Below, in pieces: positions 10,978 through 22,907 of a DNA stretch of 64,000 nt. Made by a program: the position numbers and the translations under genes. The DNA is from Bedellia somnulentella (taxonomy: Eukaryota > Arthropoda > Insecta > Lepidoptera > Bedelliidae). Each line of letters starts with the position of its first letter. Within the stretch, counting starts at the first letter, position 1. The stretch is from NCBI GenBank assembly GCA_963576735.1, contig OY755183.1, positions 12,977,213 through 13,041,212 of the forward strand, in the 5' to 3' direction. A model generated the notes under the pieces. It worked only from the letters and a program-made list of their open reading frames with translations. It was not told where the DNA came from and did no database searches.

Positions 10978-11110
10978 AAACATACATAGACAGATATAAA
11001 TCCCAAAAAGGTTTAGCAAGAGCTTCAGGATTAGACGGTACTCAGCGAACTCTTTTGGAAGTTCTGTTAGGAAAATATTGTAAATTTAAAGAAGGTTATC
11101 TTTGTAATAA
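10978..11110 (-). mobile_element. SINE-A relic
   Basis: ACATACATAGACAGATATAA, then AAATCCC and CTTTTGGAAGTTCTG in SINE-A spacing; head lost. Confidence 0.6.
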
Positions 11111-11339
11111 TTTTGCTTCCAGAAAGACGCTTTCAGGATGCTGTTGGGGCTGCCATACAATAATATTGGATTGAATTAGGCGTTACTTCGCGTAATTTAA
11201 AGCAATACTCATATTAATAAGTTTCTTCGCTTAATACCTGCAGTCTTCATGCAACATGCACTGTGCACCGCCCGCCCTCCCAGTTACAAGAAATCGAAAA
11301 GCAGACAATGCACCACACACACCCGCAAGCGAAAACCAC

Positions 11340-11700
11340 ACACAATTCTAATAATCCCTACATGAGGTATTCATGTGAAAAACATTCAAATTATGTGATA
11401 GTTAGGCGTTTTCAACATTTGCATTCTATCTGAAAAGGTAGACAAGTAGCCTTCCGAATTTGTAAAAAATTCAGAGGTAGGGAACGCAAACACTGCTTAA
11501 AAAGTGTAATAGAAACATAGAATAGAAGAATTTCGCACTGGAAGCCATTGACACGGTAGCTCAATTGGCAGAGCGACGGGGGCGTATACCCGGGCGCAGC
11601 GGGTGCAAACCCCGCCGGGGTGTCGAAAAAAATTTTGTTTTTCTTTTCTTTATTTATTAGGAATAATCCCCACATGAGGTTTTCATGTCAAAAACATTCT
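11340..11700 (+). mobile_element. SINE-T, plus copy preceded by a second tail
   Basis: A full plus copy covers about 11470-11700: 5' segment AGGTAGGGAACGCAAACACT, tRNA-like core starting GACACGGTAGCTCAATTGGC, then TTTCTTTATTTATTAG and CCCACATGAGGTTTTCATG. An additional tail (CCCTACATGAGGTATTCATG) lies at 11354-11385, so two tails are in tandem. The B-box area is mutated (GCGGGTGCAAACCCCGCC). Confidence 0.78.
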
Positions 11701-12380
11701 TATTTTGCATACCGAATTAAGCGAAGAAACTTATTAATATTAGTATTAATTTAATAACTTAATTTAATTTAATTTACTTTTTATGTTTTGATGTACTATA
11801 ATATGGATTACCTTGAATCCGAAATAAATGAATTTTGATTTTGATTTTTTATTTTGAAAGGTTTCAGATAGGTACGGCGGCCTTTTCACCTTTTTAGAGA
11901 ACCATTAAAAAATATTCATGTTTTTAAAATAACCTCGTAAAAGTGAACGAAACCGGCTGGTGAAAGAAGGGCCCTTTATATTTACCTATTCCTGAAGCAT
12001 TTTAAACCTAGATCTAACTTGCAAACAACCTAGACATTTTTTAAACCTTGAATAATAAATGTATTAAGATTAAGACTTTTCATGACCAAATCACAATTAT
12101 AATATTTTATAAAAGAGATATATATAAGGCACTTTGTTTTTTATCATTCCAGCATTTAAAATTAAGTGTTTGGCTGAAATTTTGCTTTAAAACAAAATTA
12201 AGTGCCGCAGCAAAGCTTAAAGAAAGCTTTTCAATGCTTTTTTAAGAGAATGTTATGCATAAGTTAAAACTCTAGTGTTATAAATTTATGGGTTCCATTT
12301 TGCTATAGGTACTAAAGATTTTATATTCTGTATTTCATAATTCGGAAAACATCATAAAATGAAGACGCGCTGGTATGTAG
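11701..12380. other. AT-rich DNA, no gene seen
   Basis: Includes a short TTTAATTTAATTTAATTT run near 11750. Nothing else recognised. Confidence 0.4.
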
Positions 12381-12383
12381 TGT

Positions 12384-12675
12384 ACATACATACACATTTA
12401 TAGCCGTGAGTACATATGTACGTAGTACATACATACATATGTACTCAAGGCTATAAATCCCAGGAAGGGGTAGCCAGAGCGAAAGAATTAGAAATGCCTC
12501 AGCCACTTTTGGAAATTTGAGTGGGGAAAAGATGTTAAAAATAAAGGTTGTTGGTGATAGGTCTCCAACCGCTTCGCCCAAAAATCCCTTAATAGCCCCA
12601 TACCGTTAGTCGCCTCTTACGTACACCCACCGGTAGAAATGGGGTAGTACTATTCTAAACCGACACTACACGGCA
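12384..12675 (-). mobile_element. SINE-A with an inverted tail at its 3' side
   Basis: A minus copy runs 12425-12675. Immediately left, 12384-12415 is the terminal TTTATAGCCGTGAGTACATA in plus orientation. The two ends face each other around GTACGTAGTACATACATAC. Confidence 0.85.
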
Positions 12676-13104
12676 ATATGGTAATGGTATGATTTATTGC
12701 GAATAAAAGTTTGATAATAATGTTAAGCGGCATTAGAGTAATATTTTCAATTGGCTTAGCCAACTGTAAAATTATTTGTGCAGAATAAATTGAAGTAAAA
12801 CTATTTAAAAGGAACCTAATCGGATTGTAGGATGAAATATACTTTCCGTGGGTTGGACATGATATTTTCCTTTTATTTTGAACTGCAATTTAAAAGAATT
12901 CTTATTTTATGCTATGGCACAGATATAAAGATGCAACATTTCTTTAGAAGACCAGAAATAAATACAGCTTATCTTCTTATTCAATTAATTCTTTATCCTA
13001 GTGTAGGTTCTTGGGTTACACGTTACACGATTTTCAAACCAACTTCATTATATCAATGTTTGTTTTAATCGTATATAATATTTTAGCATACTATATATAT
13101 TATA
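12676..13104. other. No gene seen
   Basis: AT-rich. A 78-residue open frame at 12832-13068 has no recognisable feature and is probably chance. Confidence 0.4.
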
Positions 13105-13340
13105 ACATACATACAAACATATTCTCACGCCGTTAGTTCCCATTGGGGTAGGCAGAGACTATCGATCGCCACTTTGTACGATCCTGGCAAACATCTCTAG
13201 CTTCATTCACATCCATCAATCTTTTCATACATGCTCTTTTATTCTTTATACTTCGGACAACTGCCTTTTTGAGCACATTTTCTATTTGATCTAAATTTGT
13301 CCTCCGAGGTCGTCCTCTACTAACATTACCTTCTGTAGTA
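13105..13340 (-). mobile_element. RTE, 5'-truncated 3' end
   Basis: Minus strand ends with the coding 3' end of RTE (GRPR-like and CQDR-KW region) and the terminal stem TACCCCAATGGGAACTAACG, then tail. Frame is damaged. Confidence 0.88.
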
Positions 13341-13433
13341 CAGAAATCTTAGATATTTGAAAAGAAGTACTGCCCGCTTGAAACCAGAGCTCAACATTTG
13401 TAATATCATGGTTTAAAAGTGCCAGCCTTTTAT

Positions 13434-13703
13434 ACTTCCTCAAAGCCAATGTCATGGAGGAGTCAAGCTAGATAGAGTGATTTGTCCATAGTTCCCTAGC
13501 TGGCCTAAAACGGGTTGGCAGAGAAACGACCACTAGCGTGATTGTAGCCGGGACTTAAATTCCGGATACCAGGTGATTAAAGACTGTAATGTACCCAAAC
13601 TGGCTAAATCTCAGAAATTTTATTACTGAGTAAACCCCCCAGGAATGTAAACCAAGATCTCTGGATTGTGAGCCGAGCGTTTAACCGCTAGACTACGGAG
13701 GCA
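13434..13703 (-). mobile_element. SINE-E, tRNA-headed, near full length
   Basis: On the minus strand the head is GCCTCCGTAGTCTAGCGG (A-box-like) with a degenerate B box (TTGGTTTACATTCC). The body ends in TCTCTGCCAACCCGTTTTAG, then GGCCAGCTAGGGAACTATGG. Fragments of the same body occur at 16480 and 55250. As a tRNA the arms would not pair well, so this is a SINE. Confidence 0.72.
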
Positions 13704-13749
13704 CTTTATTCTATTCTAACTGGAGTTAATATATAAAAAAAACGGATGT

Positions 13750-13858
13750 AAACGAAGCTATAGAGGTTTGCCAGAATCGTACAAAGTAGCCATCAATAGT
13801 CTCTGCCTACCCCAATGGGAAATAATGGCGTGAGTATATACATATATGTATGTATGTT
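13750..13858 (+). mobile_element. RTE 3'-end stub
   Basis: GATGTAAACGAAGCTATAGA to CCCCAATGGGAAATAATGGC and GTGAGTATATAC plus ATGT units. Strongly 5'-truncated. Confidence 0.88.
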
Positions 13859-16104
13859 GTTAAGCATTTAATGTTAGTTTAAATTACCACAAACCTCTCA
13901 TTAGTGTTTCATTACCGAGTGGCAATCCAAACACTAAACCCATGAATATATGTTCCGTTTGCCTGTTTATCCGTAAACCACTGCAGTTTGGTTCTGAAAC
14001 GGTTTAGTTTACACAGTTGAAACACGATATGTAGAATTCTATGATTTGTATGTAAATAATATTATTTGGGTACAATATATAAGATTCGAGGGAGGCTAAA
14101 ATATTCGTCGATAAAAATATCTGTTACTAAAGTCAAACCGTGTTAGAATTTTTGCGGATTCGTAAATAAATAAATGTATATTAAGATAAACACGACATAA
14201 AATATTATGATGTTTCTCGTTTAATTCTAGAAGTGATTAGTTTCAAGAATAGAAATTTATTGAATACTAAATATATAAAAAACCCAATGTTTTCTTGCCC
14301 AGTAGTTACTAAGGTTCTAAAGTCTGGAATAAATTGTATTATTCATTTAGTAAAAACTTGCTAAACTAATGGTTTTTAAAAATGGAAATTTTTCTAGGTA
14401 AAGAAATGATTGAAACTAAATTCTTTGAATTGTATCACAAGTTCAGAATGCCAGAAGTGAATAAATACTTGTTTGAAAGCTTTTCTCAAAAACAATAATT
14501 CAAATGAACGTTTGATTGTATCTCAAAAGAGGATTCCTTTGAAATTGTTGAATGTTGAGGGTATACCATAAAGTTGTGAATCTGATCTGTTAAGTTCGGG
14601 AATCCAAACTCTCGCCTACTTGATTGTTCGAATGATAACAATGATATTGAGAGGATGAAAGTTGCGCAAATATTTGCCAAGATTTATTTCGACTCAGATA
14701 AATCGTGAAAAACGGTCTACGTAACTATGTTTAATCGATTATTTAGTTTAAGAACTTAGCTATGGCGGACATTTCTTAACTTTGAAATCGTTGATATCTT
14801 ATATTTTGTTTTTAATTTAACATTTATTTTATGTTGATAGTCATTGTCATATTATACAATTCATTTCTAAACTTCTAATACTGAACTTTTGGGATATATA
14901 ATAGAGCCGCCAATTTGTATGTATGTGTATTATACAAAATTATAGAAACCAAAATACTGTACACATTAATGCCTTATTTGTCATACGCGGCTGCAGAATG
15001 GTTGATTCTTTTTTGAACTTAAAAGCTATTAAAATAGCCGTTAGCATTATGCATGTTTCTTTAAATAATTTTAAGTAACAAGTACCAAAACATTTATATA
15101 TTTAAGCATAAGCGAAATAAATTAACATTTTCGAAGAGCCAGATCGATAAGTTTGATTTTGGTACAATTCCCTATTCGATTTTCAGCGGCTTAAAGAGAT
15201 TTGAATTCGGTAACATTATGCTAAACGTTTAACAGTTTGGCGCGAGCAGAGCAGGATGTATTAGTGACGCGATTTTCGAAATGATGTTCCTATTTTACTA
15301 ACGATTTGGTAATACAGCGTAATCAACACGCCTCTTGTTTACTAAATACATCCTCCGAAAATCACGGGTTTAGTTCTGTTGAATGTTAGGGACTCATAGA
15401 CTCATAAGCCATCAGGGGGACATATGGGCTGTGGAGAAAAATACATCGGCTACCTATCTTTTTTAATTCATTATATATCACCAAAAAGGGACGCCCAAAG
15501 AGGTCTAAAATAACAGCCGACTGGTGATGTTAGAGCTCGAAATCCACCATTCTTCAGCTACTTTTTGAAGTTGAGAAGATTATCAAATTGTCAAATCGAT
15601 GTTGAGGCTTTACAAGCGCATTCATCAAGATTTACAATTTCTTAATACCTCATGTGACATCAGCGTTTCAGCAAAGCTGCAATCGACAAAATTATACATA
15701 TAAACATGTAGAAGTAGTGAAAGGAAATTTATCATATTTAGTGATTGTTTCAAAATCAATAAATATTCCTGAATATGAATAAAATAAATCAATAACTCGA
15801 TAAAAATATTCCGAACATTAGAACTACATAATATATGATCAAAAGGATTTGTTGTCACTCCAATGAATGTCAACCTTCGTCAAGCTTTGATATGAACAAG
15901 GAATAATGGTTCATAAAAATATTAACCAGAATAGTTTTTTATCTGAATCATTGACCCTGCCACTGGGCTTTAATTTTTACTCTTAGCTTAATATCCGAAT
16001 GTTGCAATAAAATGTTAGTTAATGTAAAATTAAAATATTTCTTACACCCAAATTGTAAGGCCGAAGAATCAATTCTCGTGGGGTAAACTGGAGTAAAATA
16101 ATTA
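13859..16104. other. Long AT-rich stretch, no gene seen
   Basis: About 2.2 kb without recognised TE or coding signal; likely old intronic or intergenic DNA. Open frames at 14486-14680 and 15625-15873 lack features. Confidence 0.45.
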
Positions 16105-16250
16105 GTATGTTTTTTTCATGAGAACCTCATGTGGCCATTACTACTTATAAATAAAGGAAAGAAAAATATACTCGGGGCGTAAACCCGGAGGTCGTGGGTT
16201 CGATTCTCGCTAGTGTCGAAATTTTTCTTTCCTTTATTTAAAAATTAAAA
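16105..16250. mobile_element. SINE-T fold-back, inverted tails around half a tRNA-like core
   Basis: Left: antisense tail (CATGAGAACCTCATGTGG, TAAATAAAGGAAAGAAAAAT). Centre: only the 3' half of the tRNA-like core (GGTCGTGGGTTCGATTCTCG). Right: sense tail (GTCGAAATTTTTCTTTCC). The A-box half is missing. Confidence 0.75.
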
Positions 16251-16479
16251 TAAATTCGTAAGCTTTGACCAATTTGAGGCGAAGCTCCATTTACACCCAA
16301 CTAAACGGCTGAACAATCTAGTCTATAGATATCTAGTTATCATTGAGGTATGATCATCCTTAAAAGTTTCCCATCTAAGTCTATGGAAAATCAATCACTC
16401 CAATTTTCGGCATGCGAAGCTTCAATGCCAACTTAGTTAGATCTAAATAGTTAGGATGATTCCATACTTCAGAGGACAC

Positions 16480-16612
16480 CTAAAGCCATCGGCCCTTATT
16501 TATATTATTGTCTTTGCCGTAGGTCTGCCAACCCGCTCTACCGCAATACCCGGCCAGCGACGAAACTATAGCCAAATAAGTCAATTCGAGGTTGCATCTC
16601 GACCCGTGGATA
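16480..16612 (+). mobile_element. SINE-E body fragment
   Basis: GTCTGCCAACCCGCTCTACC, GGCCAGCGACGAAACTATAG; matches the body of the copy at 13434, without head. Confidence 0.55.
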
Positions 16613-17099
16613 AAATATATTTGATATTTTAGTTTTTATTTACTATTTGCAGTACAATGAAAAATCGCACCAGATATCATATCACAAAGAGGTTGTTCCT
16701 TTTAACTTCCAACTTTTAGTTTGATACTGTATATTTGATGTAGAACTTCTGAAATTATATTTAAATTGCAGTAAATTTTAGCCACTAAAATGAAAGCAAA
16801 CTGCTATTAAATATTTCTATTCCCAGCATATAAAACTATTAATTTTACCTGCCTCAAATGCTTTGCGAGTATTAGCCCAGAGGGTGTGTTTTAAACTTTT
16901 CAGTCAAAGCAAATATATTGCAGTCTGATTTATTTATAATAATAAGTCACCACTCCTTAGTTATCATAAAAAAAATACATTTTTGATTCTGGATAGCACC
17001 ATTTGGACAGTACAGCTTTGGGAAAGTCATAATAGCCAGGATCTCTAGTTATATACCTTAAGATTTAATTAAGATTAAATATTCAATGATTTAAATCTT
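16613..17099. other. No gene seen
   Basis: AT-rich, no recognised element. Confidence 0.4.
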
Positions 17100-17285
17100 T
17101 TTGTGCATGAAAACCTCATGTGGGGATTATTACTAATAAATAAAGAATAAATAAAGGTAAGAAAAATTTCGACGAAGGCGGGAACACGGTAGCTCAATTG
17201 GCAGACCGTCGGGGCATATATCCGAGGTCCCGGGTTCGATTCCCGCCTGTGTCGAAATTTTTCTTTCCTTTATTTATTAGAAATA
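17100..17285. mobile_element. SINE-T fold-back with complete tRNA-like core
   Basis: Antisense tail at left (CATGAAAACCTCATGTGGGG through TAAGAAAAATTTCGAC), then a plus core with A box GGTAGCTCAATTGGCAG and B box GGGTTCGATTCCCGCC, then the sense tail. The strand switch falls inside the T-arm copy (GAAGGCGGGAA). Length about 185 bp. Confidence 0.78.
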
Positions 17286-17476
17286 TTCAATGAGTTAAGC
17301 TAACATCATTTATGTATCTAAAAAATATACACCACAATTCCCGGGATCAAAAGTATCATGTTCATAGACAACGCTTTTAACCCACCTAATTTCATCAAAA
17401 CCCTTCCTATAGTTAGGGTGTAGTTAGTTCATTAATTACGAGTAATCCACTATTCTACTTCTTCAGAGAAGAGCGA

Positions 17477-17548
17477 TGTCCCTCCCACATACATAGTTTA
17501 TTTTAAAACGATTACATTTTAAAATAAACTATGTATGTGGGAGGGACA
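17477..17548. repeat. Perfect 72-bp palindrome (32-bp arms, 8-base loop)
   Basis: 17477-17508 and 17517-17548 are exact reverse complements; the arms start TGTCCCTCCCACATACATAG and the loop is CGATTACA. A TE origin or a very recent inversion event is likely. No coding role seen. Confidence 0.95.
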
Positions 17549-17734
17549 TTTTAGTGTTCTCTTACATAATAAAAGACGCCGTTAGTGAAAACAATAGTTT
17601 TTAAGTTTAGTAATTTCGGCTGCGTCTGGCTTCTTATTGTATCGGTAAGTTTTTTCTATCATAAATTAAGTTTTTTGAACAATTGTATGCTAGCCATTTT
17701 ATCGGAATGTGCAACAAGTGGTTAATAAAATGAT

Positions 17735-17850
17735 TTTGGTTACTTATTTATACTCACGCCCATTATTTCCATTGGGGTAGGCAGAGACTATCCATCGCCA
17801 CTTAGTACGATCTTGGCAAACCTCTCTTGCTTCCTTTACATTCATAATTC
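17735..17850 (-). mobile_element. RTE 3'-end stub
   Basis: TACTCACGCCCATTATTTCC, ATTGGGGTAGGCAGAGACTA, GATCTTGGCAAACCTCTCTT; strongly 5'-truncated. Preceded by TTACTTATTTA, an altered tail. Confidence 0.85.
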
Positions 17851-18225
17851 TGATTTTGATTCTGAATTTTTAAGTTTAATTGGATGCTAGTCAATAGTTT
17901 GTGAGCTGAAAGCGACCAGGAAAACAAAGCACCTAAGCTTATACACTATATAGTTCATTAGATAATTCAAGAGACATCTGCTTTCAATAAGATTGATCCA
18001 GATAAGATTCGATACTGATGTGACCTATTGATTGATTGAGACCATGCAGCCATGTGTCTTTGGTCGTTCTACGAGACATTAGTGGAGCTATATGTTAATA
18101 CTAACTGTCCGCCCCGGTTTCGCACAAGCCGTAATTTGTTTATTGGTGTTTTTGTTTGACTGCACTAACTTATTAGAACACTGCTCATCCCCAAGCGCGT
18201 CCTTAAGCGCCAAGTTATACATCCT
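17851..18225. other. No gene seen
   Basis: No recognised feature. Confidence 0.4.
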
Positions 18226-18990
18226 TTTTAGGGTTCCGTAGCCAAATGGCAAAAACGGGACCCTTATAGATTCGTCATGTCTGTCTGTCTGTCCGTCCGT
18301 CCGTCCGTCCTTCCGTCCGTCCGTCCGTATGTCACAGCCAGTTTATTCCGAAACTATAAGAACTACATTATTGAAAATTGGTGCTTAGATGTATTCTGTA
18401 AACCGCATTAAGATTTTAAAATAAAATCTGAAAAAAAAACCAAATTTTTTTGGGTTCCCTATACATAGAACTGAAACTCAAATTTTTTTTTTCATCAAAC
18501 CTATACGTGTGGGGTATCTATCAAAAGGTATTTAAAAATGATGTTGAGGTTTCTTATATCATATTTTTCAAAACTGAATAGTTTGCGCGACAGACTTTTC
18601 CAAAGTGGTAAAATGTGTCCCCCCCCCGTAACTTCTAAAATATGGGCATGATAAAACTGAAAAAAATATATGATGTGTATTACTATTCAAACTACTAACG
18701 AAAATTGGTTTGAATGAGATCTAGCCAGTAGTTCTATTTTTAAACGTCGTAAATCAAATTACTTACCTAATTTATTAATTTCACTGAAATATATAACAAT
18801 AATTTTATTATCACAGGCCTTACGCATAAAACGTGAATAATTGTTTTCTTATAGTAAATGAGTGATAAGTAAATAACATTTTAAACTAAACATTTTAAAC
18901 TTGTATATTACTATGTTACCTACCTGCTGCTAGTGCTGCTACGGAATCCTTCATTAGCGAGTCCATCTCACTCTTGGCCGCTTTTTCTTT
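18226..18990 (+). repeat. Interspersed repeat (GGGTTCCGTAGCCAAATGGC type) with (CCGT)n
   Basis: Starts TTTTTAGGGTTCCGTAGCC and includes a GTCTGTCTGTCCGTCCG microsatellite at 18278-18329. It ends with GGAATCCTTCATTAGCGAGT and CTTGGCCGCTTTTTC, the complement-related edge of the repeat at 9163. From memory this family is widespread in insects; I cannot assign its class. No coding frame. Confidence 0.68.
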
Positions 18991-19087
18991 AACTTTTGAA
19001 AGTTTTGTTTTCCAGTGTGAAAATATTTCTAAAATCAATTATGCGGTTTTGTTGCCTATTCTTTACAAGCATGACCTTAAATATATA

Positions 19088-19370
19088 ATATAACATAACA
19101 TAACATAAACTTTCACGCCTAATATCCCCGAAGGGGTTGGCAGAGGTACTAATACTTCTGAACATCACGTGACTTTGTCACCTGGTGTTCAGAGTACCCA
19201 CGTTTTGCATGGACAGTGTACTCACGTGATAGGGGGCAGGCCTATCGCCGTTTTGTACGAATACACTGTCACATGACTAAGTACAACTCAGCCATGTGGG
19301 TTTCCTCACGATGTTTTCCCTCACCGTTAACAACTATGATAAATTAACCACACATATGTCTTACACAATA
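19088..19370 (-). mobile_element. SINE-B, lacking the tRNA head
   Basis: Left tail ATAACATAACATAACATAAA, then TATCCCCGAAGGGGTTGGCA, CATCACGTGACTTTGTCACC and CTCACGATGTTTTCCCTCAC; stops after the ACCACACATATGTCTTA block, so 5'-truncated. Confidence 0.92.
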
Positions 19371-19384
19371 TATCTTGTTAAAAA

Positions 19385-19408
19385 TACATACATATACTCA
19401 CGGCTATA
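19385..19408 (-). mobile_element. SINE-A terminal stub
   Basis: Only TACATACATATACTCACGGC remains, followed by unrelated DNA; an extreme 5' truncation. Confidence 0.6.
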
Positions 19409-19834
19409 TAGTTATTTGTCTTAATTTGAGTATATTTGTTTTGTTATATATATTGAAAAGCCTCTACTTTATAAAATTTATCATTGGTATCTGCTTTTAA
19501 ATCTTTGTACCCTTCTACTTTAGAAGGAGAGTTATGTTTTTGGAGCGTATTTTAGTATGTGTGTACATTCCTACTTTCGCTGCCATAGCCTGAACGGCTC
19601 AAAGAACCTTGATGGTCTAGTCCTCAATGAGAGAAACCTCTCTTTCAAGTAGTAAACTAAATTAAGTAATGTTTCTGCTGTAAATTTTTAGAGTTGTAAA
19701 CAACTATATTTATGAAAACTACGCTATATTCTAAAAGGTATAAAAACAAAGAATTTAATTTTAAAAAAATCCAGACTGCAAGACAATATAAAAAGGAAAA
19801 CAAACATTTAACAAGTATATATAATCTAATACGA

Positions 19835-20182
19835 CGACGTGATAGCTCAATGGGTAGAACACCGGTTAACGTGCAAGCCACTACTGTTCAAATCCCGGGT
19901 CGGGCCTACACCAATTTGTCTTTCCATGTGTGGTTAATTTATCATGGTTGCGAACGGTGAGGGGAAACATCGTGAGGAAACCCACATGACTGAGTTGTAC
20001 TTAGTCATGTGACAGTGTATTCGTACAAAACGGCGATAGGCCTGCCCCTACCACGTGAGTACACTGTCCATGCAAAACGTGGGTACTCTGAACACCAGGT
20101 GACAAAGTCACGTGATGTTCAGAAGTATTAGTACCTCTGCCAACCCCTTTGGGGATATTCGGCGTGAACGTTTATGTTATAA
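19835..20182 (+). mobile_element. SINE-B, full length with tRNA head
   Basis: Head: GTGATAGCTCAATGGGTAG (A box) and CTGTTCAAATCCCGGGTC (B box), internal pol III promoter elements. Core CATCGTGAGGAAACCCACAT is of the type shared by lepidopteran SINEs. The 3' end is CCAACCCCTTTGGGGATATT, CGGCGTGAACG, TTATG tail. Confidence 0.94.
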
Positions 20183-20621
20183 TTAATATATAATAATTTA
20201 ATGTATATCATTATATAATTTCCAAATCATTGTAGAGGAAGCTAACATATTAATTAAACATGGTGTCCACGTTTTTTCTGAAATCAATACTTTAAATTTT
20301 GGATTAATTGTTATCTATTGTCTACAAAAGTTGGTTAAACTACTCGAATGTTTTTTTTTATTATAATTTTTTCTTTGAATAAGAGTTACACAGTATGATG
20401 GAAATATAAGTTAATCAATAAAATCTGCATTGCATCTTTTTATGACTTGATATGATATAAAATTAAAAACATATTCTGCAAAATGAACTTTGGATATTAC
20501 TTCAAACTGCAAGTCATACAACTGAAATGTATATATTATAAACTCTTTACTTCAAAAAAAAAGATTTTGCAGGGTGAAGTTGTTTTAGAATGACAATGTC
20601 ATAGCTTACATATATATCTTC
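20183..20621. other. No gene seen
   Basis: AT-rich; no recognised element. Confidence 0.4.
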
Positions 20622-20845
20622 ATACATATACTCACGGCTATGAACCAAAATTAGGGGTAATCAGAGCCTCGGAGTTAACAATCCTCAGCCTCTTTTAGAA
20701 CTTAATTGGGGAAAAGATAGCAAAAGTAAAGTATTGTTAGTGGTGGGTCTCTAGCCAAAGCGCCTAACAGTCACTTGCAGCCTCGAACGCCATCGGCGAA
20801 GTAAAAATGGGGTAGAGCCATTGTAAGGCGATACTAATCAGCTAA
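20622..20845 (-). mobile_element. SINE-A, degenerate
   Basis: ACATATACTCACGGCTATGA at left, AAGGCGATACTAATCAGC at right; interior GGTGGGTCTCTAGCC and GGGGAAAAGATAGC retained. Confidence 0.8.
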
Positions 20846-21103
20846 TATACTATGTTTTTATTAATATGTTTATGTTTGCGAAAAAAGAGATTTAATTCCT
20901 TTTTCAGCCATATGTCTTTTCTGTTTTTGGGTCCACATTTGTACCATTATTGAAATAGGTCTTTGAAAAATTATATATTAAATAACTACGACTGTAAAAT
21001 CAGAGTAAGGGGATGGCCCAGTAAATTAACTTAAGACGAAACTGAATCTTTGTTGGAAATAGTTAAATAAATAATCATAGCATATTCATTGACCACATGT
21101 ATA

Positions 21104-22887
21104 TGTCGCAGCCAACTGGTTAAATCAGCCAGCTCATTAAACAGCTAGCCACTTAATTAAACGCCGGCTCCTAGTTAAAAGGCTAGCCCGCTTGTAAAAT
21201 GAATTGACGTCACTGAACGACCAATCACCCGGCTGATTGAATAGTCAGCCCGTTGGTTTGGGCTGACGTTAAGTCAGGCGGGTGATTTGAATTTAGTAAT
21301 TTATTTTTTCAAGTTTCATTTTGCATTATTTTGCTGTTAAAATAAATAGAATAACTGTATAAAAGTGTTCAATCATGGAAATTTCAATAAATACACCAGC
21401 CCTAGCAGATGATAGCAGTTTTGGCGACTATTTGGAAAGTTTTGGAGGTTATAAATTATATACAAAATGCTAAGGTGACCATGAATTATAATCACACAAT
21501 GTAATATTATTGGACGCACAAGTATGATGTTATGGTGGTTGGGAATGAAGCGCATTTAATCCCATGGTGCGTATTTTACCTAGGGCCTAGCCTATTAATA
21601 CACATGTACCTGTTGTCATTCAAGTTGAAACAAATCCTGGCCTATATTCTGAATCAGAGCCATTTAGTTTGAAAATCATTCAGAATGAAACTGAAAGCTT
21701 AAATGATAATACTGAAGTTACATGTATTGCGATTGCGAGCTAGTGTGCCAAAGCTTTGTGCCATTTAATTGTTAATATTGTATTAAATAAATAAATTAAA
21801 GTATTGCTGCCATAATAAGTGCCCGAGTTTTTTTTAAAGTATGATGCATATTTATTTTTAGATGCCTATTTAAATACCTACCCATAATTTTGTAGCACAC
21901 TCTTTGCATTATTTTTTTAATTTAATACAAGTTATTATTTAAAGTTATTTGGTTTTATTTTCATGCTGCATAAAATCTCATAGTCACCCTAAATAACCAG
22001 ACGGCGATATAACGTTCAGCCAAGTGACTGGACGTTGTGTTCAACTAAATGGCTTACTGACGTTTAGCTCCTAGTTAAAAGGCTAGCCCGCTAGTAAAAT
22101 GAATTGTCGTCACCGAACGTCCAATCACCCGGCTGATTGAATGGTTAGCCCGTTGGTTTGAGCTGACGTTACATTATTTTTCTGTTAAAATTTGTAGAAT
22201 AACTGTTTAAAAACGTTTGAAATTATGGAAATTTCAATAAATAAACATACATACATATACTCACGCCATTAATTCCCATTGGGGTAGGCAGAGACTATCG
22301 ATCGCCACTTTGTACGATCCTGACAAACCTCTCTAGCTTCGTTTACATCCATCAATCTTTTCATACATGCTCTTTTATTCTTCATACTTCGGACGCCAGC
22401 CTTTTTGAGCACACTCTCAATTTGGTCCAAGTGTGTTCTCCGTGGTCGTCCTCTACTAACATTACCATCCACACTAGCTCTATAGATCCCTTTTACCAAT
22501 TTTCTATCATCCATCCTCTCTATGCGCCCAAACCATCTCAACATTCCTTTTTCTATCTTTCTTACAATATCATCTTTCACACCACACTTTTCACGAATAA
22601 CACTATTTCTCACTCGGTCACACAATCTAATTCTATCTAATCTAGTTGTTAATATTGTATTAAATGAATAGAATTAAAGTATTGCCGACATAAGAAGTAC
22701 CTACGAAAAAAGATTTTAGCCATAGTCACCCTAGATAACCAGACGGCAATACAACGTTCAGCCAAGTGGTTGGACGTTGTGTTCAACTAAATGGCTGACT
22801 GAAGTTTAGCCCTTTACTAGGAGCCGGCGTTTAATTAAGCGGCTAGCTGCTTTGTCAGCGGGCTGGTTTAACCAGTTGGCTGCGACA
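21104..22887. mobile_element. Composite TIR DNA element with tandem-duplicated interior
   Basis: Ends are inverted: TGTCGCAGCCAACTGGTT at 21104 against AACCAGTTGGCTGCGACA at 22870-22887; similarity continues inward for about 80 bp (ATTAAACGCCGGCTCCTAGT). Flanks suggest a TA or TATA duplication. The interior is a tandem duplication: 21166-22067 resembles 22068-22813, the second unit lacking about 375 bp where an RTE stub sits. The first unit holds two short open pieces (21375-21470 beginning MEISINTPALADDSSFGDYL, and about 21610-21745 containing VIQVETNPGLYSESEPF), possibly exons of a lost gene. Not recognised. Confidence 0.75.
22246..22640 (-). mobile_element. RTE, 5'-truncated, open C-terminal frame
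   Basis: A 118-residue minus frame (22269-22625) equals the last ~118 residues of the intact copy (RWFGRIERMDD, SRGRPRRTHLDQIE, CQDRTKWRSIVS). Only the C-terminal part after the reverse transcriptase is present. Inserted in the second unit of the composite TIR element, hence younger than the tandem duplication. Confidence 0.93.
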
Positions 22888-22907
22888 TATACATATCATT
22901 CTCGCAC

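Noticed and set aside
17180..17260. tRNA gene
   Set aside because: A and B boxes and good acceptor/T arms exist, but the anticodon arm pairs poorly and the same unit recurs within a repeat family (SINE-T).
18278..18329. CRISPR-like tandem array
   Set aside because: A (GTCT)n/(CCGT)n microsatellite within an insect repeat, without spacers.
19840..19920. tRNA gene at the head of SINE-B
   Set aside because: Directly fused to the SINE body and repeated at 47973, 51249, 57624 and 58717.
22422..22640. A plus-strand 72-residue frame
   Set aside because: Antisense to the RTE C-terminal frame at 22269-22625.
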